NCBI GenBank assembly: GCA_963693365.1
Contig: CAVNZM010000003.1
Location: 9,362,001 to 9,426,000, forward strand
DNA length: 64,000 nt
From: Amoebidium appalachense
Lineage: Eukaryota; Ichthyosporea
Direction of reading: 5' to 3'
Shown here: piece after piece, positions 24,271 through 36,797 of the stretch
Layout of the letters: the number at the start of each line of letters is the position of its first letter
Numbering within the stretch: the first letter of the stretch is position 1
Position numbers and translations under genes: made by a program
The notes under the pieces: generated by a model
What the model saw: the letters and a program-made list of their open reading frames with translations, nothing else
The model's database searches: none
What the model was told of the DNA's origin: nothing

Positions 24271-26095
24271 CTGTCTAATGGATGGGTTTACGCTATATGA
24301 AGGAAAAACCTCCAAACCCGTCGACGACGTCGTAGACCGTCGGCGGAGTGGTTTACGACCCCTTTAGGGATGACCGACAGTATTGGGACAGCCCAATGTA
24401 TAACCCTAACCACACCTATGGATGGGTTTACAGCAACCACAACTTTCGTGGTACTCCTAACCCCATACATTGGATGTACACTGGATGTCGTGCACTCCTC
24501 CGGATTACGACATCATAAGATGGTCTTGCTGCACCCCCTCGGAAGACTGTCTTACGACGTCGGAAATAACTGTCGAATGGATGGGTTTACAATATCCATA
24601 CGAATGTCCTCGACAACCATTAGTTGTCGTAAACCCCACCTGTGTACGACATCGTAACATGCTCTTACGACACCCCACATGAGACTGTCGCTAGACGTCT
24701 GAAACCCCGCCGTATGGATTGGTTTACAGTATCCATTTGAAGGTCCACGATACACTGTGTATGTCGTAAACACCTGCACATTACGACATCGTAAGATGAT
24801 ATTATGGTGGTACTCCTAACCCCATACATTGGATGTACACTGGATGTCGTGCACACCTCCGGATTACGACATCATAAGATGGTCTTGCTGCACCCCTCGG
24901 AAGACAGTCCTACGACGTCGGAAATGACTGTCGTATGGATGGGTTTACAATATCCATATGAATATCCTCGACAACCATTAGTTGTCGTAAACCCCACCTG
25001 AGTACGACATCGTAACATGCTCTTACGACACCCCACGTGAGACTGTCAATAGACGTCTGAAACCCCGCCGGATGGATTGGTTTACAGTATCCATATGAAG
25101 GTCCACGATACACTGTGTATGTCGTAAAGGCCTGCACATTACGACATCGTAAGATGATATTATGGTGGTACTCCTAACCCCATACATTGGATGTACACTG
25201 GATGTCGTGCACACCTCCGGATTACGACATCATAAGATGGTCTTGCTGCACCCCCTCGAAAGACTGTCTTACGACGTCGGAAATAACTGTCGAATGGATG
25301 GGTTTACAATATCCATATGAATGTCCTCGACAACCATTAGTTGTCGTAAACCCCACCTGAGTACGACATCGTAACATGCTCTTACGACACCCCACGTGAG
25401 ACTGTCAATAGACGTCTGAAACCCCGCCGGATGGATTGGTTTACAGTATCCATTTGAAGGTCCACGATACACTGTGTATGTCGTAAACACCTGCACATTA
25501 CGACATCGTAAGATGATATTATGGTGGTACTCCTAACCCCATACATTGGATGTACACTGTATGTCGTGCACACCTCCGGATTACGACATCATAAGATGGT
25601 CTTGCTGCACCCCCTCGGAAGACTGTCTTAAGACATCGGAATCAACTGTCGAATGGATGGGTTTACAATATCCATATGAGTGTCCTCGACAACCATTAGT
25701 TGTCGTAAACCCCCCCAGTATACGACATCGTAACATGCTCTTGCGACACCCAACGTGAGACTGTCAATAGACGTCTGAAACCCCCCGGATGGATTGGTTT
25801 ACAGTATCCATATGAAGGTCCACGATACACTGTGTATGTCGTAAACACCTGCACATTACGACATCGTAAGATGATATTACTATGGTGGTACTCCCAACCC
25901 CATACATTGGATGTACACTGGATGTCGTGCACACCTCCGGATTACGACATCAATTTATAGATGGGTCTTGCTGCACCCCCTCGGAAGACTGTCTTAAGAC
26001 ATCGGAAACAACTGTCGAATGGATGGGTTTACAATATCCATATGAGTGTCCTCGACAACCATTAGTTGTCGTAAACCCCCCCAGTATATATAGTA
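24270..26095. repeat. Satellite with 359-bp higher-order period
   Basis: The anchor catacattggatg occurs at 24464, 24823, 25181, 25540 and 25901, giving periods of 359, 358, 359 and 361. Each period contains three related but distinct monomers of about 120 bp. Each monomer has a near-palindromic core of the type TTACGACATCGTAA, and two of them also share a ggtttaca(a/g)tatccat segment. This is therefore a trimeric higher-order repeat. The array degrades at its left edge and is cut at the right by the DIRS element at 26103. Confidence 0.9.
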
Positions 26096-26102
26096 TACAA
26101 CA

Positions 26103-26389
26103 TGTTGTTGCTTGCTGATCTGCTAAAAACTGTCGTGCTTATATACCTACGGCTACCGAACTGAGCCAATCAAAACCGATCTAGTGTTATGTGAAATCTT
26201 ATCCTGAGCCAATCAAACTCGGTCTAGTGATCTGTGGAATCTGATGTTTTGATCGGCTAATAGGTGCCCGTATGCGGGCAGCCGAACGCGAACTGCTAAA
26301 ACATGAAACGAAGCCTGTAGATATCGGACACCCATCCTACGTATTTACCCAGAAAAATATTTATGTCAATAATTTCCACAAATAAAACC
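26103..26389 (-). repeat. Repeat A2 of DIRS element 1, truncated
   Basis: Matches A1 at 30990-31276 but lacks the distal ~55 bp present in A1 and in the sister element. It is followed on its high-coordinate side by the B1 repeat (26390-26478). Confidence 0.85.
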
Positions 26390-26506
26390 TCTATGAAAAC
26401 TACTCCGGGACGTATGTTGCCTCTAGGGGGACATCCCCTTGGACGAAAGTGAACCTGCAATGGTTGTAAACCACGGCACGAGAGCAGTATGCTTGCTCCA
26501 AAGGTT

Positions 26507-27538
26507 TCACTTAAGAATAGAGGCGAATACACGTGTGGTAGTGGCAGCAATGGAGGCCGGACGAAGTCGGGTATAGATCAGGAAACAGTCGGAGGACCAC
26601 CTGCCGAGTTGTTTGATCCGGGAGTCGTCGACCCCGGCCTCAGCCAGTGCTGTGGCCCCCCCGATGCGGAGGCTGTGTCCGGCAAACCGGGAGGGTGAGA
26701 GGCCTGCCCGGGAGAGGAGGGCACGGAAGTCGGCAGAGAAAGCACTCTTGGTGTAGGGGATGCCACCGAGACTGAAGAGGGGGTCGTCGGGTTGACCGGA
26801 CGTTGTATCCAGGAACTGCCGGAGGAGATGGGCTGGGGAGAAGTGGGTGAGGGGCAGGGCAGCTAGAGTGACGTTGACACCTCGGGCCTGTACATCCGTC
26901 TTAGAGGTTGGCAGGTGGAGGGTGGCATGGGACAAAGTACCGGTGGGGGTGTAGGTGAAGGTCACGTCTTTCCGTTTAACGTGACGGGACGGGTCGAAAG
27001 AAGTCAGGATCTTGGAGGTAAATTCCCCTGACCGGAGGAGACCACAGAAACCGACGATGAGGGCCGTCCATAGCCGGAGATTGGCCGAGGAGGCCTTGGT
27101 GGGGCACTGGCCGTGAAGTAGGCTGAGGTGGGAGGGCAGGAGGGGTTCCCTGGTGGATGAGCGGGGTCGGATGTTGTGAGAAAGCTGCCATCTGCCCACC
27201 CCCCGTAGGAACCAGGCCAGAGACTTGTCGTGGGGGTAGGGAGCAGGGAGGCCCATGTCGAGGTGGAGCCTGGTGATGGCCGAATTGTAGCCGGTTAAGG
27301 AAGAGGCCTGTACCCCTCGTTGGGCACACCAGGCGAGAAAAAGTTGCACGGTGTGTGGGGAGGCCGGGAGGGAGGACCCGGAGGGGGATTGCAGCCGAGA
27401 TGCCACACAGAAATCGATGAACACTTTTTGCACCCGGGAGTAAAAGGCCCGAGAGTCGAGGTTGAGACTCAGGGCCTGGCATTCCTGCAGGGTAGTGGTG
27501 GCTCGAAGCAGCTCGGCCGGAGCAAAGTGGGGGGCCAA
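26507..27538 (-). CDS. Tyrosine recombinase of DIRS element 1
   Basis: 343-codon intact frame. The N-terminal core-binding domain contains YSRVQKVFIDFCVASRL and SLTGYNSAITRLHLDMGL. Catalytic residues are visible: box I arginine in GFCGLLRSGEF, the HxxR motif in FAGHSLRIGGATALAEAG, the following QLGRWSSDCF tryptophan region and the nucleophile in LIYTRL. The short C-terminus ends at 26507, immediately upstream of B1. In DIRS elements this enzyme inserts the circular cDNA, and no target duplication is made. The frame is separated from the RT-RNase H stop by only about 57 bp, most of it a G-run. Confidence 0.92.
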   Translation of the reverse strand: MAPHFAPAELLRATTTLQECQALSLNLDSRAFYSRVQKVFIDFCVASRLQSPSGSSLPASPHTVQLFLAWCAQRGVQASSLTGYNSAITRLHLDMGLPAPYPHDKSLAWFLRGVGRWQLSHNIRPRSSTREPLLPSHLSLLHGQCPTKASSANLRLWTALIVGFCGLLRSGEFTSKILTSFDPSRHVKRKDVTFTYTPTGTLSHATLHLPTSKTDVQARGVNVTLAALPLTHFSPAHLLRQFLDTTSGQPDDPLFSLGGIPYTKSAFSADFRALLSRAGLSPSRFAGHSLRIGGATALAEAGVDDSRIKQLGRWSSDCFLIYTRLRPASIAATTTRVFASILK

Positions 27539-27595
27539 TCTGCCAGCGTTGCTCCGGAACGGGAGATCTGGGGGGGGGGGGGGGGGGGGGGGGGG

Positions 27596-29279
27596 TTAGC
27601 CCAAGGGAAGGGATAGGAACTCATGGACCCAGGAGGGGAAGGGGCAGGGCTCCGGTTGCAGGGATGGTCGGAGTCGTCGGGCCCGGGGAAGTTGGTTACG
27701 AGAAATGGCATCGGCCAGATGGTTGAGGGGTCCTGGTAGGTAGGATGCCTGTAACGTAAATTGGTATTGCATTTCCATGCGGGTGATGAACCGAATAAGT
27801 TTGGCCATCACGGGGTGGGGGGAAGACCGGGAGTGCAGGTCAGACACAGCACCCGTGTTGTCGCATAAAATACGGACATGGTGGGTGGACCAGGAGGGGG
27901 CCCAGAGGGCCACGGCGGCTGCGATGGCCAGGAGTTCGATTACGGAAGAACCGAGTTTACCCTCATGAGCATAGAGGGCTTGGGTGGAGGGGGACCAGGG
28001 CATGAAGAACCATTGGTCGAGCCAGTGGCCTCCTAGACCCACCGATCCGGCAGCATCGGTGGCCAGGGTAGTGTATGTGGGGGGTGTGATGAGGTGCACC
28101 CCATTCCATGATGTGAGGAACTGGTGCCATTCGGCTATGTCGGCCCGGGCGGCAGCAGTCAGTCGTATGTGGTGGTGGCCGGCAAGGTGTGGGTGGGTCC
28201 GGAGAAGGGCCCATAGGCGCTGGGAGAAGGCCCTCCCGGGGGGAACCAGCTGGGCACACCAGGTGAGTTTGCCGAGGAGGGACTGGAGGTCCCGAATGGT
28301 GATGGTGGGCTTTGGGTGGGCAGTGAGGTCGAGTAGGTCCGAGAGCTTGGAAGCCGGGATTCGTGCCTCCATGGCGATGGAGTCGAATTCGATACCGATG
28401 AAGACGACACGGGTAGCCGGGCCCTGCATCTTGTCTTCGGAGATGGCAATGTGCAGCTCTCGGCAGAGTTGCAGGAAGGTGGAGAGGTGACGTTGGCACT
28501 GCTCTTGTGTGGGGGCGACTATAATCCAGTCGTCCACGTAGTGGCGGATGAGGGTAATACCGTGCTGGTGTGCCAGCCACTGTAGGGTGGCCGCGATCCG
28601 TTCCCAGATGGCTGGGCTAGATTTCAGGCCGAAGGGCAGTCTGGTTTCAACGTAAAAATGCCCCAGCCATTTGAATGCCATTAAGTGATGGTCTTCTGGT
28701 CGGATGGGCATGTGCCGGAAGGCAGCCTGCACATCTGCCACGGCCATGTAGCAGCCGGGGCCTGCGTCGAGAATGAGCTGGGTGACGTCCCGGGCGCGAA
28801 TGTACTGAAGTTCGTCGGGGTAGGTGATGCTGTCATTGACACTGCTACCCCGGGGCCAGGAGAGGTGGTGGATTCGACGGTACTTGGGGGGGTTCCCTTT
28901 CTTGGTAACAGCGCCGATGGGGGAGGAACGGTGGACCGGAAATTCGTCAAAGAATTGGGCCGGGGAGAGGGGGCCGCGCAGATGGCCGAGGGCGACCTCT
29001 TTGGCAATATCCGCCGTGATAGCGGAAGCTGCCTCCGGGGTGGTGGGTAGGTTGGGGCCCACCCGAGAGGTGGAGGGGCCGCGATAGCCGATGTCGACAC
29101 CGAATTCGACATCGTGGAGGAGTTGTGCGGCGAATGATTGGTCTGGGTAGGAGGCCAGCAGTTCCCGGAGGCGGGAGGTGTCAATGTGGTGCTGGGGCAG
29201 CGGGCGGGCCTCCGGGTCTGAGCCTCGGGGGAAGGGGGTGGTTAGCAAGGGTGGGGCACCCTCGGGGAGATCCCGGCAG

Positions 29280-29333
<54 letters not shown>

Positions 29334-29449
29334 CAGGGCCCCGGGGGGGTTAGAGTAGGGCAGCTGGGCCCGAGTGAGGGTTGGCAGGGAGGGCAGCGGG
29401 GCCCTGTGCAGGGGAATGTGCCCGAGCACGCGGGGGTGTGGGCGGACAC
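27596..29449 (-). CDS. Reverse transcriptase-RNase H of DIRS element 1
   Basis: 617-codon intact frame. The N-terminal 60 residues are poly-proline, encoded by a 50-base G-run (plus strand 29281-29330). RT motifs follow: VHRSSPIGAVTKKGNPPKYR, MAVADVQAAFRHMPI, RLPFGLKSSPAIWERIA and the catalytic RHYVDDWIIVAP. RNase H shows TTLATDAAGSVGLGGHW, SSVIELLAIAAA, ILCDNTGAVSDL and LNHLADAISR, the acidic residues being intact. The RT-RNase H pair with VDD and the downstream tyrosine recombinase are characteristic of DIRS elements. This is the only intact enzyme frame of its kind in the window, so the copy may be fairly recent. The start codon is uncertain because the poly-proline lead-in may vary in length. 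Confidence 0.9.
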
Positions 29450-29734
29450 AGAGGTAGAAGAAGGGGGGGGGAGGGAGTGCTAGGTGAGTGTAAGGGGGGG
29501 GGGGGGAGGCTCGTGGGATGGGGGGGGAGTAAAATTATGTGCAGTGGCCAGAATAAACGTCTTTGTGTAGGGACATTTATTCTTGACGCGCGCGGGCGCC
29601 GTAGTTGGCCTGCGAAAATTTTGTACTCAGCCCTATTGGCCCGTTCTCCCGAGCTCCGTTTCCCTGTACTCGTGTGTCCTAGCTCCTAACCCCTATGTTC
29701 TAGCTGTGTGACACTGTGTGGGTGTGCGCGTAGA

Positions 29735-30905
29735 CTAGGCATTGAGCTTGCAGTCTTTGCGGGGGTGTGTGCCAGAGCAGAGCGGGCACACGTGGGAGAA
29801 GGGGCAGGGCTGCTTAGCGCAGGACCGACCGTTAATGTGGAAATTCCTGCAGTGCGTCGCGGGTAGATCCACGGGTCGGGCCGGTTTGGCCGGGCCGGGT
29901 TGCGGGCCAGGGCGGTTAGGGGTTTGACCCCCGCCGGGCTTGTGGGGCGGTTTAAAGCCGTCAAGACCACAGCCGGGCTTGGGGTACATGGGGCAGGCCG
30001 CGCTGGGGTGGTCGGGGGAAGCCACAGCGCTGACATGCGTCCGGGATGAGCAGAGTGGGTGGCAGGAGGAGATCCTGGTGGAGTTGGGCGAGCAGGTTGG
30101 GACACTCGATCGGGGCCCGACCCTGCTGGTGGGCAACGGTTCGGGCGTATACGTCATAGTTGTGGATCTGGGCCCACGGGTATCGGGTGCTGAGGCGAGT
30201 GATGTGCTGAGTCCAAAGTACGTCTTTGTCCGTGGGGAGGCCGAGGTGGTGCTTGGCGGCCATGTAATGGGTCCAAGCTTGGATCCAAATGACGAGTGAA
30301 CGCAGGGGAACGGGTTTGTCTTGGCGAAAAGTCTCGATGCTGCCGTCGTCGGCCATGCGCAGATGCTGACCTTTCTTGGATGGGGCCAGGAGGGCGGCGG
30401 GGGTGAACTTATACAGGTCGACGAAACGATTGGCGCGCAAATCTGCCAGCACATCCGCGGGGGGAAGTGGGAGTGTGCCCGGCTGAATGTCGCCAGTGTT
30501 CTCACCTGTGATGGGGGGCGCGGGCAGGGCAGGTAGGTCTAGGTCAGGGCCGAGATGCAGCCCCGGGGAAACCTCCCCGGGTGCGGAGGGCGCGGCGGGG
30601 GGCGCGGGAGGGTCGCGGTTGGTGAGAGCAGCCAGGACGCCAGCCATCTGGGTGCTGATGGCGGTGAGGGCGGCAAGGACGGCGTCTTGAGAAGTCATCT
30701 GCGGGGACGGCGGGGCCTGAGGGGGGATTTCAGGAGGGGAGGGGAGACTAGCCGGCGGGTCCGGGTCCGTGGTGGTATGGGCCGCTGGAGGCGCGTCAGT
30801 GTCCGCGGGAGCGTTGGTCAGCCTGTGGCGGAGGTCGCTGCGGGTCAGGCGCTTGGGTGCCGCGGCAGGGGCGGTGGCTGAGGCCTGGCGCTTTTTCGGC
30901 GGCAT
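29735..30905 (-). CDS. Gag-like ORF of DIRS element 1
   Basis: Starts MPPKKRQASA with a basic N-terminus, then a proline/alanine-rich region. A structured core follows (LRANRFVDLYKFTPAALLAP, LVIWIQAWTHYMAAKHHLGL, a YPWAQIHNYD segment). The frame is broken near 30010 at a G5/C5 run. The other frame ends with a cysteine/histidine module, CRNFHINGRSCAKQPCPF then HVCPLC and HPRKDC, typical of DIRS-type Gag proteins, stopping at 29735. Gag would package the element RNA. If the break is real this copy makes only the N-terminal two-thirds. Confidence 0.78.
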
Positions 30906-30989
30906 GCTGACCGGCGGAGGGAAAGATAGGGAGAGTGAATGAAAAAGAAAATATAGCTGTAAAGCTGTAGGTGCTAAACACAGAAGATG

Positions 30990-31276
30990 TGTTGTTGCTT
31001 GCTGATCTGCTAAAAACTGTCGTGCTTATATACCTACGGCTACCGAACTGAGCCAATCAAAACCGATCTAGTGTTATGTGAAATCTTATCCTGAGCCAAT
31101 CAAACTCGGTCTAGTGATCTGTGGAATCTGATGTTTTGATCGGCTAATAGGTGCCCGTATGCGGGCAGCCGAACGCGAACTGCTAAAACATGAAACGAAG
31201 CCTGTAGATATCGGACACCCATCCTACGTATTTACCCAGAAAAATATTTATGTCAATAATTTCCACAAATAAAACC
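30990..31276 (-). repeat. Repeat A1 of DIRS element 1 (promoter end)
   Basis: 287 bp matching 26103-26389. It contains two GAGCCAATCAAA-type CCAAT boxes and a TATA-like GTATATAAG (minus strand near 31033), suggesting that it drives the gag transcript. Confidence 0.88.
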
Positions 31277-31765
31277 TACGCCTTCACCCCAAACTCAAAC
31301 CACCCCCAAGCTCCCATAATATACCCCCCCTCCCCCCTCGGGACTCCCCCCCCCCCCCCCGCCCCCGACCCCCCCCCCCCCCCCCCCCGCCGCCCCCCCC
31401 CGCACAATAAACCCCCGACACCCCCCCCCCCCGCCCATACGCCTCCCAAGCGCCCCCCCCCCCACCCCCCCCCCCCCCCAAAGCAAGAGAAGGAACCCAA
31501 GAAAGAGACATCAGGTAGACCCCCCCCAAACCCAAAATTTTTCTCCCTCAATCCCCTGCACTTATCTTAATCCCCCCCCCCCGCCCCCAACGTCCGACCG
31601 GAGCCCCCCACACAGACACCCCAACTTTTCTCCCATCAAACCCCTCACTTATTAACTTGAACCCCCTCCCCCCCCCCACCCCCCCCCTGAGTTATACGAA
31701 AAAACGTGCCGACCGCCGAACCGCCCGAACACTCCCTTAGGCCCGGGGGGAGGGGAGGAGGAAGA

Positions 31766-31804
<39 letters not shown>

Positions 31805-31928
31805 GAAGTATTCTGTACGCTCCTTCACTCGTTAGTGAGTCTTTTTATAATGTATTTCCGTTTATATTCAATAATCGCCACATGCATTTACCGGTGCGCC
31901 AGATAAACACATGGCCGGCTTATCATTG

Positions 31929-31930
<2 letters not shown>
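31277..31930. repeat. C-rich low-complexity sequence and G-run
   Basis: C-rich with short A/G interruptions (31321-31690), then an uninterrupted G-run of about 34 bp near 31769-31803. No gene seen. Confidence 0.85.
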
Positions 31931-33240
<1,310 letters not shown>

Positions 33241-34503
33241 ACCCCTTGTAGCATAGAACCCCCCTTGTAGCATAGTATATGTACATATGTTACCTAGACA
33301 TTATTGGGTTTTCAATAACTACCCACAAAACAGCCTCTAGCACGAGAAATTTACCACACAGTTTGTGGGGGGGATGGTGAATGTGCCCCTGGAGTACGAG
33401 GGTCACACGAAAAAAACACAAAGTTGTAGCTCGTATAGAACCCCCCTTGTAGCATAGTATATGTCCATGTGTTACCTAGACATTTTTGGTTTTTTCAATA
33501 ACTACCCACAGAACAGCTTCTAGCACGAGAAATTTACCACACAGTTTATGGGGGGGATGGGGAATGTGCCCCTGGAGTACGAGGGTCACACGAAAAAAAC
33601 ACAACGTTGTAGCTCGAATAGAACCCCCTTGTAGCATAGTATATGTACATGTGTTGCTTACACATTATTGGTTTTTTCAATAACTACCCACAGAACAGCT
33701 TCTAGCACGAGAAATTTACCACACAGTTTATGGGGGGGATGGGGAATGTGCCCCTGGAGTACGAGGGTCACACGAAAAAAACACAACGTTGTAGCTCGAA
33801 TAGAACCCCCCTTGTAGCATAGTATATGTACATGCGTTGCTTACACATTATTGGTTTTTTCAATAACTACCCACAGAACAGCTTCTAGCACGAGAAAGTT
33901 ACCACACCGTTTATGGGGGGGATGGGGAATGTGCCCCTGGAGTACGAGGGTCACACGAAAAAAACACAACGTTGTAGCTCGAATAGAACCCCCCTTGTAG
34001 CATAGTATATGTACATCGTTGCTTACACATTATTGTTTTTTCAATAACTACCCACAGAACAGCTTCTAGCACGAGAAAGTTACCACACAGTTTATGGGGG
34101 GATGGGAGTGCCCCTGGAGTGCGAGTCACAGAAAAAAACACAACGTTGTAGCTCGAATAGAACCCCCCTTGTAGCATAGTATATGTAATTTTGCACAATA
34201 ATTGTTTCAAAACAAACAAGGGGGGGAAGCCCCTGAGAGAGCACAAAAAACACCGAAGAACCCCCCTGAGAAGAAACAGAATGAACCCAAGAACAGCCAC
34301 AGAAATACCACACAGTTTATGGGGGGAGGGGAATGTGCCCTGGAGTACGAGGGTACAGAAAAAAACACAACGAGCCGAATAGAACCCCCTTGTAGATAGT
34401 ATATGTACAGTGTTGCAACACCCCAGAACAGCCTAGCACGAGACATTTACCACACAGTTTATGGGGGGAGGGATAGAACCCCCCTTGTAGCATAGTATAT
34501 GTA
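33241..34503. repeat. 183-bp tandem array, left part
   Basis: The anchor gttgtagctcg occurs at 33423, 33606, 33788, 33971 and 34145 (periods 183, 182, 183, 174). Each unit contains an acacaacgttgtagctcg segment, a tttcaataactacccaca segment and a short G-run. The last units (34190-34503) are shortened. The array resumes at 39051 beyond an inserted element. Confidence 0.92.
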
Positions 34504-34592
34504 TCTATGAAAACTACTCCGGGACGTGTGTTGCCTCTAGGGGGACATCCCCTTGGACGAAAGTGAACCTGCAATGGTTGTAAACCACGGCA
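34504..34592 (-). repeat. Repeat B2 of DIRS element 2
   Basis: 89 bp, identical by eye to B1 (35071-35159) and very similar to B1 of element 1 (26390-26478). Marks the 3' end of the element on the minus strand. Confidence 0.92.
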
Positions 34593-34720
34593 AGCCCCCA
34601 GTCATCAATTTATTGATCCGTGAGGTCCTTGTGCCCAAAAAACGGGGGAAGTCTTCGCCCCGTGAAAAAACAGCACGCATGTGTGGATCAATGGGGGTGA
34701 GTGTGGGTGTAGGTGGGTGG

Positions 34721-35070
34721 GTGAAAAGAAAATGTATAGCCGTAAGGGCTGTAGGTGCTCAACACAGAAGATGTGTTTGTAGCTTGCTGATCTGCTGAAA
34801 ACTGTCTTGCTTATATACCTAAGCCTACCGACCTGAGCCAATTGAAAATCGATCCAGTGATATGTGAATCTGAATCGAACCAATCAAAATCGGTCTAGCG
34901 ATATGTGGAATCTGATGTTTTGATTAGCTAATAGGTGCCCGTGTGCGAGCGGCCAATCGCGAACTGCTAAAACACGAAACGAAGCCTACATGGTTATGTC
35001 AATATCGAACACCCATCCTACGTGTTTACCCAGAAAAATATTTATGTCAATAAATTCCACAAATAAAACC
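34721..35070 (-). repeat. Repeat A2 of DIRS element 2
   Basis: 350 bp, matching A1 at 38701-39050. Contains CCAAT boxes and a TATA-like segment. Confidence 0.93.
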
Positions 35071-35159
35071 TCTATGAAAACTACTCCGGGACGTGTGTTG
35101 CCTCTAGGGGGACATCCCCTTGGACGAAAGTGAACCTGCAATGGTTGTAAACCACGGCA
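35071..35159 (-). repeat. Repeat B1 of DIRS element 2
   Basis: 89 bp, directly adjoining A2 and lying just downstream of the recombinase on the minus strand. Confidence 0.92.
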
Positions 35160-35239
35160 CGAGAGCAGTATGCTTGCTCCAAAGGTTTCACTTAAGGATA
35201 GAGGCAAATACACGTTTGTTAGTGGCAGCCATGGGGGCC

Positions 35240-36216
35240 GGCGAAGTCGAGTATAGATCAGGGAACAGTCGGAAGATCATCTGCCAAGTTGTTGGATCCT
35301 GGAGTCGTCGACCCCGGCCTCGGCCAGGGCTGTGGCCCCCCCAATTCGGAGGCTGTGGCCGGCAAACCGGGAGGGTGAGAGGCCTGCCCGGGAGAGGAGG
35401 GCACGGAAGTCGTCAGAGAAAACACCCTTGGTGTAGGGAATGCCACCGAGACTGAACAGGGGGTCGTCAGGTTGACCGGATGTCGTATCCAGGAACTGCC
35501 GGAGGAGATGGGCTGGGGAGAAGTGGGTGAGAGGCAGGGCAGCTAGAGTGACGTTGACACTTAGGGCTGTACATCCATCTTGGAGGTTGGCAGGTGGAGG
35601 GTGGCATGGGACAAAGTACTGGTGGGGGTGTAGCTGAAGGTCACGTCCTTCCATTTCACGTGACGGGACGGGTCGAAGGAAGTCAGGGTCTTGGAGGTAA
35701 ATTCCCACGAACGGAGGAGACCACAAAAACCGACGATGAGGGCCGTCCAAAGCCGGCGATTGGCTGAGGAGGCCTGGGTGGGGCACTGGCCATGGAGTAG
35801 GCCGAGGTGGGAGGGCAGGAGGGGTTCTCTGGGAGATGATCGGGGTCGGATGTTGTGAGAAAAGCTGCCATCTGCCCACCCCTTGTAGGAACCAGGCGAG
35901 AGACTTGTCGTGGGGGTAGGGAGCCGGAAGTCCCATGTCGAGGTGGAGTCTGGTGATAGCCGAATTGTAGCCGGCCAAGGAAGAGGCCTGTACCCCTTGT
36001 TGGGCACACCAGGCAAGAAAGAGCTGCACGGTGTGTGGGGAGGCCGGGAGGTAGGACCCGGAGGAGGATGGCAGCCGAGATGCCACAAAAATCGATGAAC
36101 ACTTTCTGCACCCGGGAGTAGAAGGCCCGAGAGTCGAGGTTGAGACTCAGGGCCTGGCACTCCTGCAGGGTAGTGGTGGCTCGAAGCAGCACGGCCGGAG
36201 CAAAGTGGGGGGCCAA
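35240..36216 (-). pseudogene. Tyrosine recombinase of DIRS element 2, broken
   Basis: Closely similar to the recombinase at 26507-27538 over its whole length, including GFCGLLRS, FAGHSLRIGGATALAEAG and the C-terminal LIYTRL. The frame shifts at about 36085, 35870 and 35570, and the codon after QQLGR is TGA where element 1 has TGG. This cuts off the catalytic tyrosine. As assembled it cannot be active. Confidence 0.88.
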
Positions 36217-36281
36217 CTTGAATCTGCCAGCGTTGCTCCGGAAGGGAAGATCGGGGGGGGGGGGGGGGAGGGGAGGGGGGG

Positions 36282-36567
36282 TTGAGCCCAGGGGAAGGGA
36301 GAGGGCATGTGCCGGAAGGCAGCCTGCACGTCTGCCACTGCCATGTAGCAGCCGGGGCCTGCGTCGAGAATGAGCTGGGGTCCCGGGCTTGTTTTTGTAG
36401 TAACGGCGCCGATGGGGGAGGAACGGAGGACCGGAAACTCAGCAAGGAATTGGTCCGGGAAGAGGGTGGCCGCGCTGGTGGCCGAGGGGGGGCTGGGCCT
36501 CCGGGTCTGAGCCTCGGGGGAAGGTGTGGTTAGCAAGGGTGGGGCACCCTCGGGGAGACCCCGGCAG

Positions 36568-36606
<39 letters not shown>

Positions 36607-36717
36607 CAGGGCCCCGGGGGGTTTAGAGTAGGGCAGCTGGGCCCGAGAGAGGTTGCAGGCAGGGCAGCGGGGCCATGTGCAGGGGATGCCCGAGCACGCA
36701 GGGATGCGGGCGGACAC
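36282..36717 (-). pseudogene. RT remnant of DIRS element 2
   Basis: Retains the poly-proline lead-in (G-run near 36571-36603), fragments of the N-terminal region (FRSSPIGAV) and the MAVADVQAAFRHMP motif. It then joins the pre-recombinase linker; about 1.1 kb present in element 1, covering the YVDD and RNase H regions, is absent. Confidence 0.82.
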
Positions 36718-36797
36718 AGAGTTAGAAGGGGGGGGGGAGGGAGTGCTAGGTGAGTGTAAGGGGGGGGGGGGGGAGGCTCGTGGGATGGGTGGGGAGT

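Larger units (their letters stand above)
26103..31276 (-). mobile_element. DIRS-type (split direct repeat) retrotransposon, 3' truncated
   Basis: On the minus strand: repeat A1 (31276-30990), Gag (30905-29735), RT-RNase H (29449-27596), tyrosine recombinase (27538-26507), B1 (26478-26390) and A2 (26389-26103). A1 and A2 are both 287 bp over the shared part and nearly identical. The distal end of A2 and the B2 repeat, which are present in the sister element at 34504-39050, are missing here, so the element is truncated at about 26103 where it meets the satellite. The gene set and repeat type match the Ngaro/PAT branch of tyrosine-recombinase retrotransposons, which integrate as circles without an integrase of the DDE type. 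Confidence 0.9.
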
